Source of the DNA: an uncultured Candidatus Melainabacteria bacterium
Lineage (GTDB): Bacteria > Cyanobacteriota > Vampirovibrionia > Gastranaerophilales > Gastranaerophilaceae
DNA length: 23,919 nt
NCBI GenBank assembly: GCA_934717895.1
Contig: CAKUZO010000023.1
Location: forward strand, 1 to 23,919
Reading direction: 5' to 3'
Position numbers and translations under genes: made by a program
The notes under the pieces: generated by a model
Told to the model about the DNA's origin: nothing
The model's input: only the letters and a program-made list of their open reading frames with translations
The model's database searches: none
Part shown: one piece after another, positions 1-5,847 of the stretch
How the letters are laid out: every line of letters starts with the position of its first letter
Numbering within the stretch: the stretch's first letter is position 1

Positions 1-60
1 TTCTGAATAGCAAGAAAAATTAATGCTCGTTACTCGCATTATTTTTCTAAGCTTTCAGAA
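1..60. repeat. Imperfect long inverted repeat
   Basis: The left arm carries TTCTGAA followed by AGAAAAATTAATGC, and the right arm carries GCATTATTTTTCT followed by TTCAGAA, around a loop near 27-35. The arms pair with a few bulges. The right arm runs into an AGAATGACGA phrase shared with the repeats at 82-115 and 246-292. The element may extend left beyond the window. Confidence 0.55.
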
Positions 61-81
61 TGACGAATTATTTTTTTATTT

Positions 82-115
82 GCTAATCACTTAGAATGAC
101 GACTGATGGTAACTA
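82..115 (+). repeat. Interspersed AGAATGACG repeat, copy A
   Basis: This copy matches 257-291 at about 30 of 35 aligned positions, both starting GCTAATC and containing AGAATGACGAC. It belongs to the family of the inverted pair 246-292 / 645-691. The phrase resembles short dispersed repeats found in many bacterial genomes. Confidence 0.6.
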
Positions 116-142
116 TATCATGAGTAACTTTTGTAAACTTCC

Positions 143-165
143 CCCTCTCCCCGGCGGGGAGAGGG
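143..165. repeat. GC-rich perfect palindrome (CCCTCTCCCC stem)
   Basis: A perfect 10-base stem, CCCTCTCCCC with GGGGAGAGGG, surrounds a 3-base loop GGC. The GGTAGGGTGAGGGG flank on its right extends the pattern. The composition stands far above the AT-rich surroundings. This type of hairpin is a familiar interspersed palindromic unit in diverse bacteria. No T-run follows, so it is not called a terminator. Confidence 0.65.
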
Positions 166-245
166 TAGGGTGAGGGGTGCGGTTGAATTAATTTTTCTGT
201 TTCAAAAGAAGAGTTTTGATTATTTTGCAGCTGTTTTATAATCAG

Positions 246-292
246 CTGGATTCTTTCGCTAATCGCTCAGAATGACGACAGATGGCAGCTAT
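246..292 (+). repeat. Interspersed repeat, copy B (arm of inverted pair)
   Basis: This 47-base unit is repeated in inverted orientation at 645-691 with 45 of 47 identical positions by eye. It begins CTGGATTCTTTCGCT and contains CTCAGAATGACGAC. A diverged direct copy lies at 82-115. Confidence 0.8.
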
Positions 293-304
293 TCCTGATA
301 CGAC

Positions 305-336
305 CTTAGTGCCTTAGTGCCCTAGTAACTTAGTAA
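305..336 (+). repeat. Four 8-bp tandem units
   Basis: The units read CTTAGTGC, CTTAGTGC, CCTAGTAA and CTTAGTAA: four adjacent variants of CTTAGTRM. A related GAGTAACTTTT phrase occurs at 122-132. No function is evident. Confidence 0.65.
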
Positions 337-410
337 CTTTTTCCAATACGAATTTTACGTCCTATCGTCTTTTTTATGTATCCTCATATTAACTTTCCAC
401 AAGCAAAGTC

Positions 411-439
411 TAGACAAATTCCAAAAACAGAGTTATAAT
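411..439 (+). promoter_or_regulatory. Sigma-70 promoter of the prepilin locus
   Basis: A -35 box TAGACA (411-416) is followed by a 17-base spacer and a perfect -10 box TATAAT (434-439). Transcription would begin near 446, about 30 bases before the ATG at 478. This supports 478, not 609, as the original gene start. Confidence 0.7.
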
Positions 440-477
440 AATACATGTATGCACACAAAAAAGAAAGAGAGTTTAGT

Positions 478-537
478 ATGAAAAATTTATTTAGAAGAGC
501 TTTCGGGGGGGGGGTAACCTCGGAGAAGCTTATTTAG
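478..537 (+). other. Out-of-frame 5' end of the prepilin gene
   Basis: The ATG at 478 follows a promoter and a purine-rich stretch (GAAAGAGAG), and encodes MKNLFRRAFGGG before running off frame through ten G residues and stopping at TAG 535-537. Adding one G, or removing two, joins this start to the downstream frame, which is open from there through the prepilin to 1616. The predicted junction reads GGGGNLGEAYLEPK, then about 110 more residues before the pilin hydrophobic segment. It is either a phase-variable start or an assembly or sequencing error in the homopolymer. Confidence 0.6.
505..514 (+). repeat. Homopolymeric G10 tract
   Basis: Ten consecutive G residues lie in a low-GC genome, inside the 5' coding end of the prepilin gene. 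Runs of this length are prone to slipped-strand mispairing and are the classical substrate of on/off phase variation. At length 10 the frame is off; 11 or 8 would be on. Confidence 0.8.
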
Positions 538-568
538 AGCCTAAGACGGCATTAGACGCAGCTAAGCA

Positions 569-590
569 GCTAGGAAGCGAGGCAGCTAAG
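569..590 (+). repeat. Left arm of 22-bp inverted repeat in prepilin leader
   Basis: The sequence from GCTAGGAAGC to GCAGCTAAG matches the reverse complement of 818-839 at 20 of 22 positions. Together with the 246-292/645-691 pair and the hairpin at 793-812 it makes the leader region rich in nested inverted repeats. Confidence 0.65.
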
Positions 591-608
591 CGGAATTTAG
601 ATGCCAAG

Positions 609-1616
609 ATGCAAAGAGGCGAGGAGGCGAAGTCTGTATCCGAAATAGCTGCCATCAGTCGTCATTCTGAGCGAATAGCGAAAGAATCCAGCTTATTGCA
701 ATACAAAGCAGTTGCAAAGGACGAAATTAATTCAAACGAAACAGACCAAGCATCTATGCCTCTTGGCGTCTTTGCATCTAAATCAGTTTCGTGTCGGCAT
801 AGCAATGCCGACCTACACTTAGCTGCTTGGCTTCCTAGCCGCCTAGCTGCTAAACGCGTCGCGTTTACATTGGCAGAAGTTCTCATCACTCTTGGCATAA
901 TCGGTGTTGTTGCGGCAATTACTTTGCCAACACTTATTAAAAATTATCAAAAAACGGTTTGGGTTAACCAGTTGAAAAAGGCAAATAGTACTTTAAATCA
1001 AGGTTTTAAATCTTATATGGCTAAAACGGGCTGTACAGATAATATAATTGAGTGCGGGCTTGGGTGGAATGGTAGTAATGATGTGCCAATTGGAACGTTT
1101 GAAAAGAATGTGCAAGATAATTTTAAGCTGCTTGAGTTTGAAGAATGTCGATATCCGGTTGGTTGTAGTAAAAATTTCGCAAGTTATATGGTTTCAGAGT
1201 CTTTAAATCCTGTGAATTATAGTAGAAAATTCGGATCTTTCGCTAGATATGCATTTTTATTGTCAGATGGCTCTGTATTTCTTACTGTTAATAATTACAT
1301 TGGTTATTATATTATTTATGATGTAAATGGCAAGAAAGGTCCAAATGTTTACGGTCGAGATATTTTTGAATTTACATTATTCCCAGATGGTAGTGTTGTG
1401 CCTTGGTTAAGTTCTAAACATCTTGATTGGTTGGCTGCAGCTTTACCAGACTCGCCAGAAATTGTAGAAGAGTTGCGCGAAGACGTGAAAAATTCTGGTT
1501 GTGGAAAATATGGAGAAATTGGTTTGCCTTCTCCGGATAATTCTTCTGGAATTGATGGGGTTGGGTTCTCATGTGCAGATAGAATTATGCAAGAAGGTTG
1601 GAAAATGAATTATTAA
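609..1616 (+). CDS. Type IV prepilin-like protein with long repeat-derived leader
   Basis: Class III signal (prepilin) protein of a type IV pilus or type II secretion-like system. The hallmark FTLAEVLITLGIIGVVAA begins at residue 86 of this frame, with Glu at mature position 5. Cleavage by a prepilin peptidase is expected after Ala85, where Gly is more usual. The mature part has several cysteines and a DVNGKKGPNVYGRDIFEF block (238-255) followed by a DGSVVP phrase, as in pilin-like proteins of this lineage. The leader is far longer than the usual 5-30 residues. It has no ribosome site at 609 and includes translated interspersed repeats (SRHSER, residues 18-22; CRHSNADLH, residues 62-70). The true start is probably ATG 478, reached through a one-base shift in the G10 tract. 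An in-frame ATG at 756 is another option. A terminator follows at 1633. Confidence 0.8.
   Translation: MQRGEEAKSVSEIAAISRHSERIAKESSLLQYKAVAKDEINSNETDQASMPLGVFASKSVSCRHSNADLHLAAWLPSRLAAKRVAFTLAEVLITLGIIGVVAAITLPTLIKNYQKTVWVNQLKKANSTLNQGFKSYMAKTGCTDNIIECGLGWNGSNDVPIGTFEKNVQDNFKLLEFEECRYPVGCSKNFASYMVSESLNPVNYSRKFGSFARYAFLLSDGSVFLTVNNYIGYYIIYDVNGKKGPNVYGRDIFEFTLFPDGSVVPWLSSKHLDWLAAALPDSPEIVEELREDVKNSGCGKYGEIGLPSPDNSSGIDGVGFSCADRIMQEGWKMNY
645..691 (-). repeat. Interspersed repeat, inverted copy inside prepilin leader
   Basis: This is the reverse complement of 246-292 at 45 of 47 positions. It lies wholly inside the open frame of the prepilin leader, where it encodes the segment around IAAISRHSERIAKESS. 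Confidence 0.8.
793..812. repeat. Dispersed hairpin unit, copy 1
   Basis: GTCGGCAT, loop AGCA, ATGCCGAC: a perfect 8-bp stem. The same unit in opposite orientation occurs at 22240-22259 with 18 of 20 positions equal. Here it is within the prepilin frame and encodes CRHSNAD. Confidence 0.7.
818..839 (-). repeat. Right arm of 22-bp inverted repeat in prepilin leader
   Basis: Pairs with 569-590 (20 of 22 positions). It ends 25 bases before the first codon of the mature pilin sequence. Confidence 0.65.
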
Positions 1617-1632
1617 TATATCTTATATATTA

Positions 1633-1664
1633 AAACGACGCTATTTTCGGTAGCGTCGTTTTTT
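1633..1664 (+). terminator. Rho-independent terminator after prepilin gene
   Basis: An 11-bp stem, AAACGACGCTA with TAGCGTCGTTT, surrounds a 7-base loop and runs into TTTTTT. On the opposite strand the hairpin is followed by TTTTAATATA, so it may also end the convergent proS transcript. Confidence 0.85.
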
Positions 1665-1683
1665 GTTTGTGTTTATTCAAAAC

Positions 1684-3411
1684 TTATTTAATAATTTCAA
1701 TAAGTTTTTCTACTGCAACTTCCGGTGTGTATTTTTCTTGTTCGCCGGTTTCTCTGACTTTATATTCTACAAAGCCGTCGTTGATTGTTTTTCCGACTGT
1801 TACTCTGTATGGGAAGCCGATTAAGTCTGCGTCTTTGAATTTTACGCCAGCTCTTTCATCTCTGTCGTCAAGAACTACTTCAACACCTGCATTTTGCAAT
1901 TTTTCATACATTTCGTTTGCAACTTTCATTTGCAATTCGTCTTTAATATTTACTGGAACAATTACAACGTGATATGGAGCAATTGCAAGTGGCCACTTGA
2001 TGCCGTGTTCATCATAGTGTGCTTCAACAGCAGCTGCTGCGGTTCTTGTAACTCCGATTCCATAACAGCCCATTACGTAAGGGTGAGTTTTTCCGTTTAC
2101 GTCTGTATAAACGGCGTTCATAGGTTTTGAGTATTTTGTACCTAGCTTAAAGATATTACCAACTTCAATACCTTTTGTTATTTGAAGGGGTTTGCCGCAT
2201 TGTGGACAAAGTTCGCCACGTTCAACAAGTCTGATGTCTGCATACTTAATTTCTGCAATGCCTAAGTCTGTCAAATTAGCGCCAACTAAGTGCTTGTCGG
2301 TTTCGTTAATTCCAACAACAAAGTTTTTCATATCACGAACAGTTTCGTCAGCAACGATTGTAAGGTCGTTCATTCCTTTTGGTCCGATAAAACCAGGGAT
2401 TGCATTAAATCCGTGTTGTTGCATAACTTCTTCAATTTCAGCAGATGAGGCAATTCTGATATCAATTCCGCCAACTGCATTCATCAATTTGGTTTCTTCA
2501 ACTGCTTTATCTGCTCTGATTAATGCCAAAACAGGCTTTTTATCAACAATGTAAACAAGTGTTTTCAAAATCAAAGTTGATGGAATGTTTAAGAACTTAC
2601 TCAATTCTTCAATAGAATGAGTGTTTGGAGTGTCTAAAACTTTTGTTTCTGCAAAATATTCTTTACCATCAACAACAGCTTGTGGAAGTTTTGAAATTGC
2701 GTGGTTTGAGTTTGCAGAATAGTCACAATCATTACAGTAGAACACGTCGTTCTCGCCTGCATCAGTGTCTGTGATTACCATGAACTCGTGTGAAACGCTT
2801 CCGCCGATAGCACCTGAGTCTGATTGAACCATTTTGGTTGCAAGTCCGCATCTGTCAAAGATTTTTTTGTAAGCTTGTGCCATGTTTTGATACTCTTTGT
2901 CCAAGCCTTCTTCGTCCAAGTCGAAGCTGTAACCATCTTTCATTATAAATTCTCGACCTCTTAAAAGCCCGTAACGAGGTCTGATTTCATCTCGAAACTT
3001 CAATTGGATTTGATAAAGGTTTACAGGCAATTGTTTGTAAGATTTTAAAACATCTCTTGCAACAGACGTAATGATTTCTTCGTGTGTTGGTCCAAGGCAC
3101 ATTTCGCGGTCGTGACGGTCTTTCATACGCATCAATTCTTTGCCGTAAACTTCCCATCTTCCTGATTCAACCCAAAGTTCTTTTGGCTGAACAAATGGCA
3201 TAGAAAGCTCTTGTGCTCCTGCTTTATCCAATTCTTCTCTAATAATATTTTCAATCTTTTTTAAAACTCTCCACATCAAAGGAGTATATGTATAAACCCC
3301 AGGGGCAAGCTTTTTGATATAGCCTGCTCTTCCAAGCATTTTATGAGAAATAACTTCCGCATCAGACGGAAATTCTCTAAGGGTTTGTACAAACATTTTT
3401 GACATTTTCAT
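1684..3411 (-). CDS. proS: Prolyl-tRNA synthetase
   Basis: Class II aminoacyl-tRNA synthetase that charges tRNA-Pro with proline in the cytoplasm. Length is 575 residues, typical of the bacterial form with an inserted editing domain. Visible marks are the GPTHEE motif (107-112), class II motif 2 from FRDEIRPRYG through GREF (139-154), a YbaK-like editing insertion in the middle region that deacylates Ala-tRNA-Pro, and motif 3 with GCYGIGVTRTAAA near 445-460, followed by the anticodon-binding domain. The ATG at 3411 is preceded by GTGAGGAATTAATT, a good ribosome site. It is transcribed alone, divergently from the toxin-antitoxin-like pair and convergently with the prepilin gene. Confidence 0.97.
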   Translation of the reverse strand: MKMSKMFVQTLREFPSDAEVISHKMLGRAGYIKKLAPGVYTYTPLMWRVLKKIENIIREELDKAGAQELSMPFVQPKELWVESGRWEVYGKELMRMKDRHDREMCLGPTHEEIITSVARDVLKSYKQLPVNLYQIQLKFRDEIRPRYGLLRGREFIMKDGYSFDLDEEGLDKEYQNMAQAYKKIFDRCGLATKMVQSDSGAIGGSVSHEFMVITDTDAGENDVFYCNDCDYSANSNHAISKLPQAVVDGKEYFAETKVLDTPNTHSIEELSKFLNIPSTLILKTLVYIVDKKPVLALIRADKAVEETKLMNAVGGIDIRIASSAEIEEVMQQHGFNAIPGFIGPKGMNDLTIVADETVRDMKNFVVGINETDKHLVGANLTDLGIAEIKYADIRLVERGELCPQCGKPLQITKGIEVGNIFKLGTKYSKPMNAVYTDVNGKTHPYVMGCYGIGVTRTAAAAVEAHYDEHGIKWPLAIAPYHVVIVPVNIKDELQMKVANEMYEKLQNAGVEVVLDDRDERAGVKFKDADLIGFPYRVTVGKTINDGFVEYKVRETGEQEKYTPEVAVEKLIEIIK

Positions 3412-3444
3412 AATTAATTCCTCACATATCTTTTTTATGAGTCT

Positions 3445-3453
3445 ATTTTAACA
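3445..3453 (-). promoter_or_regulatory. Extended -10 promoter for proS
   Basis: Read on the minus strand the sequence is TGTTAAAAT: a -10 box TAAAAT preceded by an extended TG. It would start transcription about 27 bases before the proS ATG. No strong -35 box was identified. Confidence 0.5.
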
Positions 3454-3500
3454 TGAAAAAGTTATAAATAAAATATTATAGCACATGCATTGATAATGTA

Positions 3501-3529
3501 TTGACAAAGTCAATGCTAAGAGTTATAAT
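3501..3529 (+). promoter_or_regulatory. Consensus sigma-70 promoter, leaderless type
   Basis: A perfect TTGACA (3501-3506), a 17-base spacer and a perfect TATAAT (3524-3529). Six bases separate the -10 from the GTG at 3536, so transcription should begin on the start codon itself. It is the strongest promoter seen in the window. Confidence 0.85.
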
Positions 3530-3535
3530 GATAAT

Positions 3536-3826
3536 GTGGATAATACAGTAAAATACTATGAAATTCATACGGTTAACGGTCTTACTTTTCGATTTAAACT
3601 TGATGAAAATCCGATAAATGGGCGTTATGAACCGCATATTTGGCATCGACATCAAGTTGAACCCGAAGAGGTTGTGGCTGCTTATCTGAATTTAAGCTAC
3701 AAATCATGGAATTTTAAGCATTGTCGTTATGAAGGCTATTCTGAAAAAGATGATTTAAACCTGTTTTTCAACTATTACTCAAAAGATGAAACAAAAATTA
3801 TGGTGATTACTGCATTTAAAATCTAA
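3536..3826 (+). CDS. Putative BrnT/RelE-like toxin of a TA pair
   Basis: A 96-residue protein directly upstream of a ribbon-helix-helix antitoxin-like gene, the order used by brnT-brnA modules. BrnT toxins are small RNases of the RelE fold. Features are a HIWHRHQVEPEEVVAAYLN segment (34-52), comparable to the H-x-V-x-x-E-E helix of BrnT-like proteins, and a beta-rich C-terminus ending KIMVITAFKI. Sequence similarity to known BrnT is weak by eye, so the family call leans on gene context. The start is GTG at 3536: no upstream in-frame ATG exists, no ribosome site is present, and the promoter spacing predicts a leaderless mRNA beginning on this codon. Confidence 0.6.
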   Translation: MDNTVKYYEIHTVNGLTFRFKLDENPINGRYEPHIWHRHQVEPEEVVAAYLNLSYKSWNFKHCRYEGYSEKDDLNLFFNYYSKDETKIMVITAFKI

Positions 3827-3838
3827 GGAGATATAAAA

Positions 3839-4093
3839 ATGGAAAATAAAAAAATAATTGAAGATTCTGCAATTTATTACGATAGTTATGGGAATGAGCA
3901 TAATATTGAAAATGATATTGAACAAGCTGAAGCTGATGTCGAAAAATTAAAGGCTAACGTTAATTTTCGTTGGAATGTTTCAGAAATTAATCGTGCAAAA
4001 AAGATTGCAAAATTTAAGGGAATGCCTTATCAGACATATATAAAATCTTCTCTGAAACAAATTATGGACAGAGACGAACGTCAGATGATGTAA
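3839..4093 (+). CDS. CopG/BrnA-like antitoxin (ribbon-helix-helix)
   Basis: An 84-residue protein 12 bases downstream of the putative toxin. An AAGGAG ribosome site overlaps the toxin stop codon, so the two are co-transcribed and probably translated together. The C-terminal half has a ribbon-helix-helix pattern: strand VNFRWN (41-46), helix SEINRAKKIAKFKG (48-61), then MPYQTYIKSSLKQIMD (62-77), as in the CopG antitoxin family paired with BrnT. The acidic N-terminal part (1-40) would be the toxin-binding region. Such antitoxins usually bind their own operator, here likely the promoter at 3501-3529. The gene ends 3 bases from the convergent TPR gene, with no clear terminator. Confidence 0.7.
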   Translation: MENKKIIEDSAIYYDSYGNEHNIENDIEQAEADVEKLKANVNFRWNVSEINRAKKIAKFKGMPYQTYIKSSLKQIMDRDERQMM

Positions 4094-4096
4094 TTA

Positions 4097-5026
4097 TTAC
4101 TTGTTCAAAAATTTATCCAACTCTTTCTTTACAGCTTTTGGAGAAACAGAGAGGCTGGTGTAATATTTCATTGCCTCAGTCATGTTCTTGACGAATTCTT
4201 CTCGATCGTTTCTGAGTTTTTGGATTTGTGCCAAAATGTAGAACAAATCTCCGTTTGCACCACAATTATCTAATGCTTGTTCAATTATTACAGCGGCATT
4301 ATCGTATTTCTTTTCTTTTGTTAAAATTTTGGCGTAAGTTTCGTAAGTATCTATATCTTTTGGGTTGAATTCAAGAGTTTTTTCAAGGTTTTCGATTGCC
4401 GAATTTGTGTCGCCTTCTTCATAATCAATTACTGCAAGATTAAAATATGCCCAGCTGTAATCAGGTGAAATAGTCAAAACTTTGTTGAATTTCTCTCTTG
4501 CACCGTCGTTATCACCTTGCTCTTTCAAGATATTTCCAATGTAAAATTGTGCGTAAATATCCTCGTCATTCAAGTCGATTGTGCGTTGAAAATAGTATTT
4601 TGCGCCATCAAGTTTGCCTTCTTTAAAGTAGCATAAGCCGATTGAAAAATAGGCGTTTGAATCGTTATTGTCTTTTTGCAAAACAGTTTCGAAGCAGTCA
4701 ATAGCTTTGTCATAAATCTTTTTATCAATGTAAACAAGTCCCAAATTGTAATAACTGTCAATTTCATCTGGTGCAAGTTCAATCGCTTTGTTATACGCTT
4801 TTTCAGCATTGTTTAAATCTTTTAATTTTTCATAAGTTATCCCTAAATTGTAAAAAATTCCGCTGTCGTCTGTAAAGATTTTTGACAGATAAAGCAAGTG
4901 TTGTTTCGCTTCTTCCGGATAGCCCATGTCCAACAGCAAGACGGCTAATTGCCTTCTGGCTTGAAAATTAGAGGCATCTTCTTTAAGTATATTTTGTAAT
5001 TCTTCAACTTTATCAATTTTAGACAT
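4097..5026 (-). CDS. Tetratricopeptide repeat protein
   Basis: A 309-residue protein built almost wholly of TPR units of about 34 residues, with recurring patterns such as AYFNLAVIDYEEGDTNSAIENLEKTL and YYNLGLVYIDKKIYDKAIDCF. About eight repeats are apparent. No signal peptide or membrane segment is visible, so it is probably a cytoplasmic scaffold for protein interactions; its partners are unknown. No ribosome site precedes the ATG at 5026. A -10 box sits six bases upstream, so the mRNA is probably leaderless. Confidence 0.85.
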   Translation of the reverse strand: MSKIDKVEELQNILKEDASNFQARRQLAVLLLDMGYPEEAKQHLLYLSKIFTDDSGIFYNLGITYEKLKDLNNAEKAYNKAIELAPDEIDSYYNLGLVYIDKKIYDKAIDCFETVLQKDNNDSNAYFSIGLCYFKEGKLDGAKYYFQRTIDLNDEDIYAQFYIGNILKEQGDNDGAREKFNKVLTISPDYSWAYFNLAVIDYEEGDTNSAIENLEKTLEFNPKDIDTYETYAKILTKEKKYDNAAVIIEQALDNCGANGDLFYILAQIQKLRNDREEFVKNMTEAMKYYTSLSVSPKAVKKELDKFLNK

Positions 5027-5032
5027 ATTTTT

Positions 5033-5060
5033 ATTATAAAGCTTTTTTAAGATATTGCAA
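5033..5060 (-). promoter_or_regulatory. Promoter of the TPR gene, leaderless type
   Basis: On the minus strand TTGCAA (5060-5055), a 16-base spacer and a perfect TATAAT (5038-5033) precede the ATG by exactly six bases (AAAAAT). Confidence 0.7.
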
Positions 5061-5144
5061 AAATGTTAAAAGTTTTATATAATTTAAAAATATTCAGAGG
5101 GAATGTTTGAAAAGCCCAAAGAATAAAATTTGAGAGGAGAAAAT

Positions 5145-5816
5145 ATGAGATTTTTAACTATAATATTGTCGTTATTTTTATTTGCACAAACGGTTTCAGC
5201 ATCTCCATTTAGCGGAAATGCAAAGACTAAAAGAATTCCAGCCGGTACAAAGTTTGCCTTGCAGATGACAAACCCTGTGTCTACAACAAATCCTGAGGGA
5301 ACTGAATTTACTGCAATAATGATGAACGATCAAACTGCTGATTCTGATGTAATTTTGCCTATGGGATCAGTTGTTCGAGGAACTGTCAGAAGAATAGAAC
5401 CGGCTAAAAGATTTTCAAAAGGTGCTGTGTTGTACTTGGATTTTGACCATGTTGTAACTCCAAATGGAAGACAATTACCTTTGACTTTCTCAATTGTTGG
5501 ACGTCAAGATATGACGTATGATGGCGGGATTACATCTTGTCGCGGATACAAAGAAGCTGTTCAAGAAAATTGGCGTAGAACAAAAGAAATTACTTCAAAT
5601 GCAACAAATTGGGGTGGCGATGTATTTGACGATGTACCTGTTGCAGATCAATTGATGACCGGTATTGGTGCAATTGGCGGTGCAATCGGTGGCGGAGCAT
5701 ATTATATTTATGATGGCGTTGCAGATATGATTAGAAAAGGCAAAGGGGTTGATCTTAAAAAAGGCGAAATCCTGAATGTGATTTTGGTTGATCCGGTTGA
5801 CGTCCCTGTTATTTAG
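5145..5816 (+). CDS. Secreted TrbI/VirB10-like domain protein
   Basis: A 223-residue exported protein with a Sec signal peptide (MRFLTIILSLFLFAQTVSA). Residues 31-115 (IPAGTKFALQMTNPV, LPMGSVVRGTV, then VVTPNGRQLPL) follow the pattern of the TrbI/VirB10 beta domain: IPAGT, a hydrophobic strand, an IPxGS-like turn and a PDGxxxxL turn. A glycine-zipper-like stretch GIGAIGGAIGGGAYY lies at 173-187. It is much shorter than real VirB10 and no other conjugation gene is near, so a transfer role is not implied. It is more likely an envelope protein. ATG 5145 is chosen over the in-frame TTG at 5130 because GAGGAGA sits just upstream of it. It is convergent with the gene ending at 5848. Confidence 0.65.
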   Translation: MRFLTIILSLFLFAQTVSASPFSGNAKTKRIPAGTKFALQMTNPVSTTNPEGTEFTAIMMNDQTADSDVILPMGSVVRGTVRRIEPAKRFSKGAVLYLDFDHVVTPNGRQLPLTFSIVGRQDMTYDGGITSCRGYKEAVQENWRRTKEITSNATNWGGDVFDDVPVADQLMTGIGAIGGAIGGGAYYIYDGVADMIRKGKGVDLKKGEILNVILVDPVDVPVI

Positions 5817-5847
5817 CCTTGAAATTATATGAGAAAATAATATAAAT

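Larger units (their letters stand above)
1..477. other. Gene-free repeat-rich region
   Basis: No convincing coding frame is present. The stretch is filled with short repeats: an imperfect hairpin at 1-60, copies of an AGAATGACG-containing element at about 54-66, 82-115 and 246-292, a GC-rich perfect palindrome at 143-165, four 8-base tandem units at 305-336, and a promoter at 411-439 for the prepilin gene. It looks like a landing or accumulation site for interspersed repeats. Confidence 0.75.

Noticed and set aside
143-165. CCCTCTCCCC palindrome as a terminator
   Set aside because: No T-run follows on either strand and no gene end is close; it fits an interspersed palindromic repeat better.
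305-336. CRISPR-like array in the tandem units
   Set aside because: The units are 8 bp and directly adjacent, with no spacers and no cas genes in the window.
662-898. Minus-strand frame of 78 codons across the prepilin leader
   Set aside because: It is the antisense of the repeat-rich leader (translated repeats in reverse), with no ribosome site and no family resemblance.
1667-2554. Plus-strand frames opposite proS (1667-1972, 1894-2130, 2192-2554)
   Set aside because: All lie antisense to the well-conserved proS coding sequence and show low-complexity Ser/Thr/Phe composition typical of shadow frames.
5130-5144. TTG 5130 as start of the TrbI-like protein
   Set aside because: The stretch contains the ribosome site GAGGAGA for ATG 5145, which directly begins a good signal peptide.
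5145-5816. Conjugation or type IV secretion locus
   Set aside because: Only one short protein has a VirB10/TrbI-like domain. No ATPase, relaxase, coupling protein or pilin of such a system is nearby.
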